Assembly: GCF_030812775.1 (NCBI RefSeq)
Contig: NZ_JAUSTI010000012.1
Location: 1 to 64,000 of the forward strand
Length of the DNA: 64,000 bases
Source of the DNA: Paenibacillus tundrae
GTDB taxonomy: Bacteria; Bacillota; Bacilli; Paenibacillales; Paenibacillaceae
Direction: 5' to 3'
The translations under genes were made by a program, and so were the position numbers. How positions within the stretch are numbered: position 1 is the first letter of the stretch; every line of letters starts with the position of its first letter. A model generated the notes under the pieces. The model was given only the letters and a program-made list of their open reading frames with translations. It ran no database searches and was not told the origin of the DNA. Positions 51,675-59,843 of this stretch are shown here, piece by piece.

Positions 51675-53126
51675 ATGAATACGTTAAAACAACAGTGGTT
51701 TGGCAACATTCGCGGAGATGTGCTGGCAGGTATTACGGTTGCGCTCGCACTTATTCCCGAAGCGATTGCCTTCTCCATCATTGCAGGTGTCGATCCGATG
51801 GTCGGATTGTACGCTTCTATTACGATTGCTATCGTGATTTCGATTGCCGGAGGCAGACCGGGTATGATCTCGGCTGCAACAGGTGCTATGGCAGTGCTCA
51901 TGGTTGGACTTGTCAAAGATTATGGTTTGGAATATCTGTTTGCAGCAACCATACTGACAGGGATTATTCAATTTATATTAGGTATCTTTAAAGTGGGACG
52001 ATTTATAACCTTTGTGCCGCATTCGGTGTTGACCGGATTTGTGAATGCACTGGCGATTCTCATCTTTATGGCACAACTTACGCATTTTACAGGCGCGAAT
52101 TGGATGATGTATGCGATGGTTGCGGGCACGCTGGCGATTGTTTATATTTTGCCAAGGTTCTTCAAAGCGGTACCGGCTCCACTCATTGCGATTATTATCA
52201 TGACGATTATTACGATGGTCTTTCACTTAGATGTGAAAACGGTAGAAAATATGGGTAATCTGACAAGTACACTTCCGATGTTCCATTTGCCTAATATAGC
52301 TTGGACATGGGATACACTGATGATTCTGTTACCGTATTCCTTCACGATGGCACTGGTAGGTTTGCTAGAATCACTGTTGACTGCAACCATTGTTGATGAG
52401 ATGACGGAGACGAAGAGCAGCAAAAACCGCGAGGTACGTGGTCAGGGGATTGCGAATTTTGTGAATGGATTCTTCGGTGGTATGGGTGGTTGTGCGATGA
52501 TCGGGCAATCGGTCATTAATGTGAAGTCGGGTGGACGTGGACGTTTATCCACCTTCACGGCAGGAGCTTTTCTGGCAATTCTGTTGCTACTTTTCAGTGG
52601 TGTAGTCAAGCAGGTACCGATGGGTGCGCTCGTAGGTGTTATGTTTATGGTATGCATCGGAACCTTTGACTGGAGTTCAGTTAAAAATATTGCTCGTGTA
52701 CCTCGGGCGGAAGCCATTGTCATGATCATTACCGTGGCAATAGTGGTCTATACTCACGACCTGTCCATTGGAGTTATGGTCGGAGTTGTACTCAGTGTGC
52801 TGCATTTCGGCTGGAAACAGACCAAGATTCGTGTACAGGCAAGCCAGGAGCAAGGGCAGAAGACTTATCAAGTTTATGGACCGTTTTTCTTCGGTTCATC
52901 CTCTCATTTTGTTGATCATTTCAATGCAGAGGCTGATCCAGAAGAGATCACGATTGATTTTGGCGGGTCACATATCTGGGATAATACAGCGGTCGTTGCG
53001 ATTGGCAAGGTGAAGTTCAAATATGCGAAGCTTGGCAAAACTGTGCATCTGCGTGGACTGAATGAGGAAAGCTCGCGTTTGCTAGAGCGTAGCGGATTTG
53101 CCACATCGGGCGGACATGGATCATAA
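51675..53126 (+). CDS. SulP-family anion transporter with STAS domain
   Basis: 483 residues. About eleven membrane segments; the opening [34 protein letters not shown] is the SulP signature. [35 protein letters not shown] is the second conserved block. The C-terminal ~90 residues ([50 protein letters not shown]) form a STAS domain. Family members move sulfate or bicarbonate, and related bacterial members transport dicarboxylates; the substrate cannot be named. The GGGAGG site is some sixteen bases upstream of the ATG, longer than usual. Monocistronic with a terminator at 53313. Confidence 0.92.
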   Translation: MNTLKQQWFGNIRGDVLAGITVALALIPEAIAFSIIAGVDPMVGLYASITIAIVISIAGGRPGMISAATGAMAVLMVGLVKDYGLEYLFAATILTGIIQFILGIFKVGRFITFVPHSVLTGFVNALAILIFMAQLTHFTGANWMMYAMVAGTLAIVYILPRFFKAVPAPLIAIIIMTIITMVFHLDVKTVENMGNLTSTLPMFHLPNIAWTWDTLMILLPYSFTMALVGLLESLLTATIVDEMTETKSSKNREVRGQGIANFVNGFFGGMGGCAMIGQSVINVKSGGRGRLSTFTAGAFLAILLLLFSGVVKQVPMGALVGVMFMVCIGTFDWSSVKNIARVPRAEAIVMIITVAIVVYTHDLSIGVMVGVVLSVLHFGWKQTKIRVQASQEQGQKTYQVYGPFFFGSSSHFVDHFNAEADPEEITIDFGGSHIWDNTAVVAIGKVKFKYAKLGKTVHLRGLNEESSRLLERSGFATSGGHGS

Positions 53127-53176
53127 ATGGATTTAAACTACGTTTAAACCACGACAGGATGATATGGTTTGTAGCT

Positions 53177-53267
53177 GAATGAAGTGGTTTTTATAGCGCT
53201 GGAATCAAGTGATTTATAGCGGTAGATAAATGAAATGGTTCATATCGTCTAAACAAAGTGATTTGCC
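53177..53267 (+). repeat. Degenerate tandem repeats of about 25 bp
   Basis: Successive units GAATGAAGTGGTTTTTATAG, GAATCAAGTGATTTATAGCG, AAATGAAATGGTTCATATCG and AACAAAGTGATTTGCC share A-AGTG-TT-ATAGCG. Non-coding. Confidence 0.5.
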
Positions 53268-53312
53268 AAGCAGACCAGAACGAACTGCTATATAAGTAAA
53301 AGGTGCTAACTT

Positions 53313-53372
53313 ACAGCGGTGACTTCTCTCAGAGGATTTAACTCGGGAGAGGGCGCCGCTGTTCTAGTTTTA
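53313..53372 (+). terminator. SulP terminator
   Basis: ACAGCGG (53313-53319) pairs with CCGCTGT (53356-53362), inner CTTCTCTC with GGGAGAGG; followed by TCTAGTTTT. Confidence 0.65.
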
Positions 53373-53564
53373 ACGAACCTAACACGTCTTATATGGGGGT
53401 AGTGCATGCTTTTGTTTTTCTAACGAATCACAGACACGTTAATCTGCCAGGTATCGCCAATATGTCCTCTGTTTGTACGGATATATTGTGTAATAGGGCG
53501 GTTGGAATTCGTTAGAAATGACAACTCGCTAAATACGCTGGAATAGAGTGCGTTAGGTTCGTTA
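53371..53564. repeat. Inverted-repeat element of 194 bp
   Basis: TAACGAACCTAAC (53371-53383) and GTTAGGTTCGTTA (53552-53564) are perfect 13-bp inverted repeats. A nested pair, TAACGAAT (53421) and ATTCGTTA (53507), lies inside. GTTAGAAAT recurs at 53511 and 53561. No gene inside. Looks like a small palindromic element in the helicase upstream region. Confidence 0.6.
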
Positions 53565-53900
53565 GAAATTCGGGATACTTCGTTGAAAACGGTCTGCTAC
53601 AAATCTCGGAATTTGTGATACAAGTTAGCGGGGAAAGCGGTATCCCCTTTTGTTTTGCTTGACTAACGTGTAAACTACAGGGTATGGAGAAGAAGAGCAA
53701 CGAGTGGAGTGCTTTTCAAAAATTCATTTCATAATCATGATTGAAATAAGAGAAACTATGTAGGTTGAAAATAGACATTTTACACTGATTAGATGGTTAT
53801 TAAGTCATTAGAGTGGTCATTGTAAAGTAAACTGGTTCAATTTATTACGCGAGTCATTATGAAATGGACTTATCTAAATGAATATACAGAGGTGTAACGA

Positions 53901-55469
53901 TTGGCAAACTTTGAACAACTGGGCATTCGTCCAGAATGGTGCGAAATCCTGAAGCATCAGGGAATCGCTGTTGCGACTCCGGTACAGGAACGTTCGATTC
54001 CCGTACTACTCGGAGGACGCGATATTATTGCTGAGGCACAGACAGGCACAGGGAAAACACTGGCTTTTTTGCTGCCGATTATTCAGAAAATCAACGTATC
54101 TGACCGCTCACCGCAAGCGCTAATTATTGCGCCTACACGTGAACTCGCGTTGCAGATTACAGAAGAAGCGAAGAAGCTGACAGCTAATGATGATAAGCTG
54201 CATGTGCTTGCTGTATATGGTGGACAAGATGTAGAGAAGCAACTGCGTAAATTGCAGAACGGTACTCAGATTGTGATTGGTACACCGGGACGTCTGCTCG
54301 ATCACTTGCGCCGTGGCACATTGAAGCTGGATAACGTGAAAAAATTGGTGCTGGACGAAGCAGACCAAATGCTGCACATGGGCTTCTTGGATGATGTGGA
54401 GACGATTATTCGTGAACTGCCACACAAACGTCAGACCATGCTGTTCTCGGCAACCATGCCGAAGGGCATTCGGATGCTGGCTAAAAACTACATGAAAGAC
54501 CCTGAGGATGTCAAAGTATCCTCGAAGTCGGTTATTCCGATCCATCAGATTCGCCAGCAGGTGCTGGAGTGCACGGATCGTGGGAAGTTTGATGCGCTTC
54601 GTGGCATGATTGATACGTATCGTCCATACCTCGCGATCATCTTCTGTCGGACGAAGCGTCGTGCCAACAAGCTGAATGAAGATCTGCGCGAAGCAGGGTA
54701 CGAAAGTGACGAGCTTCACGGAGATCTGTCCCAATCCAAGCGTGAAAATGTCATGAAAGCATTCCGTGATGCCAAATTGCAGATCCTTGTTGCTACGGAT
54801 GTAGCGGCACGTGGTCTGGACGTTGAGGGCGTAACGCATGTATTCAACTACGATATTCCTCATGATGCGGAAAGTTATATTCACCGAATCGGCCGTACAG
54901 GTCGTGCGGGTGGAACAGGTCTCGCTGTTACCTTTGCAACACAGCACGACAGACCGGAGCTTGCGCGTATTGAAGAAGGCACGAATCAGAAGCTGAACCG
55001 TATTCAGTGGACGAGTGAAGGGCCAGTAGCTTCTACTGGAGCAACCCGTCGTACCATCAATAGTCAAGGTGATGATGAGCGTTCAGGCGGACGTTCTGCT
55101 GGCACGGGCAGTGCTCGTCGCGGTGCAGGTCGTAGCGACCGCAGAGATGGTGGTCGTGGTGGTCGTGGTTCCCGCGGCGGCGAAGGTGGACGCAGTGGTG
55201 GACGTAGCGGCGGCCGTAGTGGTGGACGCAGTGGAGATGAGCGTAGCGCTGGACGTGGTTCCGCACGCAGCAGCGACAGCAGTCGCGGCGCTGGTCAAAG
55301 CGGACGCAGCGCAGGCCGTAGCGGCGATGAGCGTAGCAGCAGCCGTAGTGGTGGCCGTAGCGCCGAGGGACGTAGCAGCGGCGGCTGGGGTGGACGCAGC
55401 GCCGACCCACGCAACGCTGGGCGCGGCGCAGCGAAGGGTGAACGTCGCGATTCACGTCGCGGACGGTAA
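53901..55469 (+). CDS. DEAD-box ATP-dependent RNA helicase with Arg/Gly/Ser tail
   Basis: 522 residues. All helicase motifs are present: AEAQTGTGKT, PTRELALQI, TPGRLLDHL, VLDEADQML, FSATMP, FCRTKRRAN, ATDVAARGLDVEGV and HRIGRTGRAG. Residues ~385-522 form a low-complexity RNA-binding tail (SGGRSGGRSGGRSGDERS type). It most resembles the CshA/DeaD group, involved in cold adaptation, ribosome assembly and mRNA decay. The TTG start follows GAGGTG. A 774-bp upstream gap with inverted repeats may form a long leader, as is common for cold-induced helicases, though this is inference. Confidence 0.92.
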   Translation: MANFEQLGIRPEWCEILKHQGIAVATPVQERSIPVLLGGRDIIAEAQTGTGKTLAFLLPIIQKINVSDRSPQALIIAPTRELALQITEEAKKLTANDDKLHVLAVYGGQDVEKQLRKLQNGTQIVIGTPGRLLDHLRRGTLKLDNVKKLVLDEADQMLHMGFLDDVETIIRELPHKRQTMLFSATMPKGIRMLAKNYMKDPEDVKVSSKSVIPIHQIRQQVLECTDRGKFDALRGMIDTYRPYLAIIFCRTKRRANKLNEDLREAGYESDELHGDLSQSKRENVMKAFRDAKLQILVATDVAARGLDVEGVTHVFNYDIPHDAESYIHRIGRTGRAGGTGLAVTFATQHDRPELARIEEGTNQKLNRIQWTSEGPVASTGATRRTINSQGDDERSGGRSAGTGSARRGAGRSDRRDGGRGGRGSRGGEGGRSGGRSGGRSGGRSGDERSAGRGSARSSDSSRGAGQSGRSAGRSGDERSSSRSGGRSAEGRSSGGWGGRSADPRNAGRGAAKGERRDSRRGR

Positions 55470-55512
55470 GATCGATTATGCCAGCGGTAGTATAACCATG
55501 CTGGCGTAACGA

Positions 55513-55541
55513 TGAATGCCATGCTGGATGTAAGCATGGCA
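55513..55541 (+). terminator. First hairpin downstream of the helicase
   Basis: ATGCCATGCT/AGCATGGCAT stem, no clear T-run. A second hairpin CGGTAC/GTACCG follows at 55558-55574, then the terminator at 55586. Confidence 0.5.
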
Positions 55542-55585
55542 TATATACAAGAGGACTCCGGTACAACGGTACCGAGTTCTCGAAC

Positions 55586-55622
55586 AAGGGTTACGGCAGG
55601 GATTTTGCCGTGACCCTTTTTT
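55586..55622 (+). terminator. Helicase terminator
   Basis: AAGGGTTACGGCA pairs with TGCCGTGACCCTT and is followed by TTTTTT. The rest of the 336-bp gap up to 55806 shows only these hairpins. Confidence 0.88.
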
Positions 55623-55805
55623 CCGTGGGAGAAACGCTTTACATCCTGGTACGTATTGGATAGTTATGGATTATTTATAAGGTGAACTGCACTTACGAGT
55701 GTAGAGATGGATTGTTGCAAATGTGGAGAATGCGGGTATACAAGAAGTGGGATTTTGCCCGTCGTGGTTATGTACATTGAACCGTTTGAGGCTAGGAGGC
55801 TATAC

Positions 55806-57002
55806 ATGAGTACATATGGTTTGATTCAAGAACAGCGTAGGATACAACCTTTTTACTGGATATTTACACAGATCATGAGTGGATTAGGCATGCTTATTGC
55901 ATTAGCAATGATTGTAGGTCCGATCTATCTGGTTACCATATTTACGGAAGAGTGGCTTTGGTTGACACTTATTCTGCTGCCGTTGGGGTTATGGCTTTTC
56001 TATGTATTATGGCGAGCATTGCGTCGGTATGCGTGGAAAAATCGTCATCTGGATCGTGTGGAAATGGATGACTACCAGGTGCGATATATACAGTGGAACC
56101 CAGAAACTCAGGAGTCGGAAGAGGATGCGTTTGACCGTTCGGCTATTCAGCAGGTGTATATGAGTCGTTATACGATGAAAAATGCTCATTTCTACCAGAA
56201 GGCGAATTTTGGAGAGCATGTGATGCTCTATCAGTTTCTGCCGGAAATACATATCATCTACCGTCAGGGTATGCAGAATAAGATATGTACCGTCCGGTTT
56301 TATGAAGGGGCTGAAGCTAAGGCATGGTTAGATGAGCTGTCCTCACAGGAAGTTCCACTAACGTTCACGATGTACTCTAACGCGAAGCTTGGTACAGAAG
56401 AGTTTAGAGCAGGACTAGAGGAAGACCCATATCTGGAAGAGGCATCATGGACGGGAAATGTTCTACTCCAATATGAGTCTTACCATGAGCGCCGGATGAA
56501 GTTGATTCTGGATCGGATCGACAGTGCTCGGTCAGTGCAAAGGAAGAGGAAACAGAAAAGGGCTGCCCGTAAGAACGTCAAAGCCTTCCGCAATGTAGGT
56601 TGGGCTTGGCTTGTATTTGCACTCCAATGGGGAATAGCCATACTGCTCAAAGAGCAAGCAGAACAAGGTAATGTTAATCCGGTTTCTTCCCTTATTCCTA
56701 TCGTGGTTTATGTTGTGTGCGGCGTCCTATTCGGATTTTTGACAACGATCTTTGTCTGGAAGCATGTGTTGATCTATTGCATATTCACTGCGGTTAACCT
56801 GATTATCATCAGCGTCTCATTCTATGCCTCAGATGATATGAGTGCCGGCGCGCGTATGTTGGATACTATGGGTGTTGTGAGTTTCTTAGGTGTTCTATTT
56901 GTCGCTTTGCCTTTGATCGCTTATCAATATCGGCTAACGACACGCAAAGGATTGCTGTATAAGAATGAGGATCAATCCTCTTCCACTACCCAAGACAAGT
57001 GA
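55806..57002 (+). CDS. Membrane protein of unknown function, paralogue 1
   Basis: 398 residues. Two N-terminal helices (residues ~20-72) precede a soluble region with RYIQWNPETQESEEDAFDRS and HIIYRQGMQNKICTVRFYEG, then FRNVGWAWLVFALQWGIAIL starts three or four C-terminal helices. The tail is Ser/Gln/Asp-rich. AGGAGG precedes the ATG at 55806; the open frame to 55707 begins with a cysteine-rich stretch that lacks a site. The neighbouring gene 57080-58282 is a clear paralogue with the same layout. The function is unknown; a PH-like cytoplasmic domain between helix bundles is possible. Confidence 0.8.
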   Translation: MSTYGLIQEQRRIQPFYWIFTQIMSGLGMLIALAMIVGPIYLVTIFTEEWLWLTLILLPLGLWLFYVLWRALRRYAWKNRHLDRVEMDDYQVRYIQWNPETQESEEDAFDRSAIQQVYMSRYTMKNAHFYQKANFGEHVMLYQFLPEIHIIYRQGMQNKICTVRFYEGAEAKAWLDELSSQEVPLTFTMYSNAKLGTEEFRAGLEEDPYLEEASWTGNVLLQYESYHERRMKLILDRIDSARSVQRKRKQKRAARKNVKAFRNVGWAWLVFALQWGIAILLKEQAEQGNVNPVSSLIPIVVYVVCGVLFGFLTTIFVWKHVLIYCIFTAVNLIIISVSFYASDDMSAGARMLDTMGVVSFLGVLFVALPLIAYQYRLTTRKGLLYKNEDQSSSTTQDK

Positions 57003-57079
57003 CATTACATGAATTGTCGTGAAATAAAACATATCGAATTAAAGCTTATATTTACGCCTTTTGAGAAGGAGGACTTCAT

Positions 57080-58282
57080 ATGAGTATGTATAGCCATTCG
57101 CACGATCTCGTCGAGAAGCAACGATGCATGTCACCTTCGTATCGGAAATTCCGTTATGTCACGTTGTATGCATATATGATTATCGGAGCTCTGCTCGTGA
57201 TTGCGCCTGTTATTCTCCTTTTCGTTGATCTATCCATTTTAACGTGGTTCTTTCTTGGTGCAATTCCTTTTGGCGGCGTGTTAGCCTATCGTTCTTATCA
57301 TCAATTACAACAGGAGACGTGGGTGGAGAATCACCTTAGTCAGACTCAGATGCGTAATAACCAAATTAGATACAGCCAGTGGAATCCACATACTAAAATG
57401 AACGAGGAGAACCAATTGGATTGGTCTCAGATTCAAACGGTGTATTACGGCAAACATATGATAGATCGCCTTAATGCTTATGTGCATAAAGCACCTTCGG
57501 GTCTGCAAACCATGCCTGTCATTCACTTGGTGTATCAGCAAAACATGAAAGATCGAGTTCACAGTGTGCCATTTTATGAAGAGCAGGATGCTGAAGCGTG
57601 GATAGCACGTCTTGCACCAACGGGCAAATTGAAGTTTACAACGATCCATACCGTTGGTTATGTACCTGAAGCAGAGTTATTGAAGAGACTCCGCATGGAT
57701 CGGGATCAAGAAGTATTTTCGCACACAGACCAATTAAGTCATCAGTACGATATGTTTCTGGAGCGAGTGGAAGAACGGATGGAAGCCGATGAGTATGACG
57801 AATTAACGGAGGAAGAACAGAAAGAATTACTTGCACTAATGCGTGCTGAAGATGAGCAAGAGCGACGAGACTCATCAACGCGTAATGTAGGTCTAGGCTG
57901 GCTGGTATTTGTACTGCAATGGGGCGTTGCTTATTTTATGGGGAGAGCGGCAGAATCCGGAAGTATTGAATCCGAACAATGGCTTATGCCGTCTATTATC
58001 ATCATGATAGGTTGTGCACTGTTCTATACTTTAGTAAAAAGGTTGCTGTGGAAGCATATGTTGTTTTATGCAGGCGGCACATTTCTGAACTTCCTAGGCA
58101 CCAGCATCCTGCTGGGAGGAAGCGATGAGACAACAGTGATTGGACAGATGCACCTTTCCTTATCCGGCAGTGCAATATTATGTGCTGTGTTAGTTTGGAT
58201 TCCATACATTCTCATCTATCCGCTCAGAGCAGGAAGAGACGGTCGTAGACAGGACGAATCCATATCCCTAAGTCATTCATAA
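57080..58282 (+). CDS. Membrane protein of unknown function, paralogue 2
   Basis: 400 residues. Same order as its neighbour: two N-terminal helices (ARG-free TLYAYMIIGALLVIAPVILL), IRYSQWNPHTKMNEENQLDW, HLVYQQNMKDRVHSVPFYEE and TRNVGLGWLVFVLQWGVAYF at equivalent positions, then helices and a basic tail. A strongly acidic helical stretch (EADEYDELTEEEQKELLALM) before the C-terminal bundle is specific to this copy. AAGGAGG precedes the ATG. The 77-bp gap to paralogue 1 has no terminator, so they form an operon. Confidence 0.8.
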   Translation: MSMYSHSHDLVEKQRCMSPSYRKFRYVTLYAYMIIGALLVIAPVILLFVDLSILTWFFLGAIPFGGVLAYRSYHQLQQETWVENHLSQTQMRNNQIRYSQWNPHTKMNEENQLDWSQIQTVYYGKHMIDRLNAYVHKAPSGLQTMPVIHLVYQQNMKDRVHSVPFYEEQDAEAWIARLAPTGKLKFTTIHTVGYVPEAELLKRLRMDRDQEVFSHTDQLSHQYDMFLERVEERMEADEYDELTEEEQKELLALMRAEDEQERRDSSTRNVGLGWLVFVLQWGVAYFMGRAAESGSIESEQWLMPSIIIMIGCALFYTLVKRLLWKHMLFYAGGTFLNFLGTSILLGGSDETTVIGQMHLSLSGSAILCAVLVWIPYILIYPLRAGRDGRRQDESISLSHS

Positions 58283-58311
58283 ACATTCATAATACATCCA
58301 AATAATACATC

Positions 58312-58350
58312 AAAGGCACCCCGCATTCTAAGGAATTGTGGGGTGCCTTT
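58312..58350. terminator. Bidirectional terminator between paralogue 2 and the zinc-ribbon gene
   Basis: AAAGGCACCCC pairs with GGGGTGCCTTT and lies between convergent genes. Confidence 0.8.
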
Positions 58351-58475
58351 GTATAGATCTATACAGGATAATCACGAAAAACATACACGTGCCCTAACTT
58401 GATGCAGGGATGAGCTCATTTTTTGTCGTCTATATACAAGGATCTACGTTTGCACTCATTTACCTATTGAAGCTA

Positions 58476-59408
58476 TCAAGATTGTACCTCGGCGTAATGA
58501 TCTCGATATTTCTCGTCATATACCCGACCGACTGATTCTGCCAGTCCACCTCGCGCTTTCTGAGGATAACGTTCTATGGTGTGATACAAGCGCATGAAGC
58601 GATCCTTGGGCATAAAGCGCGCGTAGCGGGTAATAAGACTAGGGAATAACTCAATATATTTGCTTTTACGTACCGCCGCAGCCGCTACTGCAGTGAGGAT
58701 CTGAATGCCATTGTGTAGTTGTAAAATATTCACTTCGTACGTAGCGATGTAACGAATGGCATCTTCACGCACCAGATCAGGCTTGAGCCGAGCAATCTCA
58801 CCAATATATTCGGCGAGCAGCCGCTCGAAATTGCGAAGCAGCAACGGTTTTAACTGTAAATCCATGTCACTTCGAAGGACGAAGGATTGAAGTAGAGCCA
58901 CTTGCTGGAGACGAATTCGATCATTGTATACGAGTGAGCCAATTTCACGCAGCATTTCGTATGCGAGAGCTTCGTCCTCCTGACGAGCTTCGGCGACTAG
59001 TGCCCAATTGCGGTTGATCCCCTGACGGATATTTTCCCGTTCCTCGTACAACAATCGCTTCATCTGGCGGAGTTGTTGGACAGGAAAGGCACGCTTATGA
59101 ATATAGATGAGCCATCCGATGAGCAGTAGAGACACGGTTGCGGCTAGCATCGTCTGATCGGTCGTTTCACCGAAATAGGTTGCCGCAGAACCAAGAATAA
59201 TTGTGAATAGGAAATCGCGAGCGATCCGGCGCTTAACCCGTGAGCCAGCACGTTCCTGCACAAGAACGAGTGTGCTGCGCCCACAGGAGGTACATTCATC
59301 TTCCCATAAGCAGGTATATTGTCCGCATCGCTTGCAGACTCGCAACTTTTCAAAGGCATATGTCGTCCGGTTAAAGGGTCGGATCGAAACCACTTGTTTT
59401 GTGCTCAT
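58476..59408 (-). CDS. Zinc-ribbon membrane protein of unknown function
   Basis: 310 residues. Residues 25-43 (CKRCG, then CTSCG) make a CXXC...CXXC zinc ribbon. Two membrane helices follow (FLFTIILGSAATYF and MLAATVSLLLIGWLIYIH, residues ~67-103). The remaining ~200 residues are helical and cytoplasmic (VAEARQEDEALAYEMLREIG, LLLRNFERLLAEYIGEIARL). I do not recognise a family. It follows the 47-residue small gene by three bases and shares an upstream region with the VWA/tubulin-like genes on the other strand, so a link to that system is possible. Confidence 0.75.
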   Translation of the reverse strand: MSTKQVVSIRPFNRTTYAFEKLRVCKRCGQYTCLWEDECTSCGRSTLVLVQERAGSRVKRRIARDFLFTIILGSAATYFGETTDQTMLAATVSLLLIGWLIYIHKRAFPVQQLRQMKRLLYEERENIRQGINRNWALVAEARQEDEALAYEMLREIGSLVYNDRIRLQQVALLQSFVLRSDMDLQLKPLLLRNFERLLAEYIGEIARLKPDLVREDAIRYIATYEVNILQLHNGIQILTAVAAAAVRKSKYIELFPSLITRYARFMPKDRFMRLYHTIERYPQKARGGLAESVGRVYDEKYRDHYAEVQS

Positions 59409-59411
59409 GCT

Positions 59412-59555
59412 CTAATCACGCTCACCGTTCAGAATAGTATATAGCGTGCGATCTGAATCTTCTCGGGTCACAGGCTTCCGGTTATGAAGATAGAATTGAA
59501 CCGCTCTAATTAGGACAAAAAGAAACAATATGGCGAGACATACGTATGTAACCAT
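59412..59555 (-). CDS. Small single-helix membrane protein
   Basis: 47 residues; too short for usual gene finders. It opens MVTYVCLAILFLFVLIRAVQ, a single membrane helix, then a charged cytoplasmic end (HNRKPVTREDSD, then ILNGERD). GAGAGGATCGAATT gives a ribosome site before the ATG at 59555. The stop lies three bases before the zinc-ribbon gene start, so the two are co-transcribed and probably translationally coupled. No known family recognised; an accessory subunit of the zinc-ribbon membrane protein is a reasonable guess. Confidence 0.6.
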   Translation of the reverse strand: MVTYVCLAILFLFVLIRAVQFYLHNRKPVTREDSDRTLYTILNGERD

Positions 59556-59843
59556 AATTCGATCCTCTCTAGATAGCGTTATTGTGCGTACAAATCAAGG
59601 TGATCGCACGCTACGTTGTTATATTGCGGTTTGATGGCAATAACTATATCATATTTCCATAGTTGGAATATTTGTTCCAAAAAAAGGGCTGGAATCGTCG
59701 ATTTTTGCCAGTCATTACAGAATTGTAACTCAAGATAGGGGTGCTTTTCAGAATTTATTAGTAGACTGTTAAGATTTCCTTAAGGCTTGACGCCTATAAT
59801 AAACTATTCCCATTTTAATCTCAAACGTGAAGGAGTACACCTC

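Noticed and set aside
55057-55587. Long antisense and alternate frames over the helicase tail
   Set aside because: Produced by the repetitive Arg/Gly/Ser-coding DNA; the sense frame has a complete helicase upstream.
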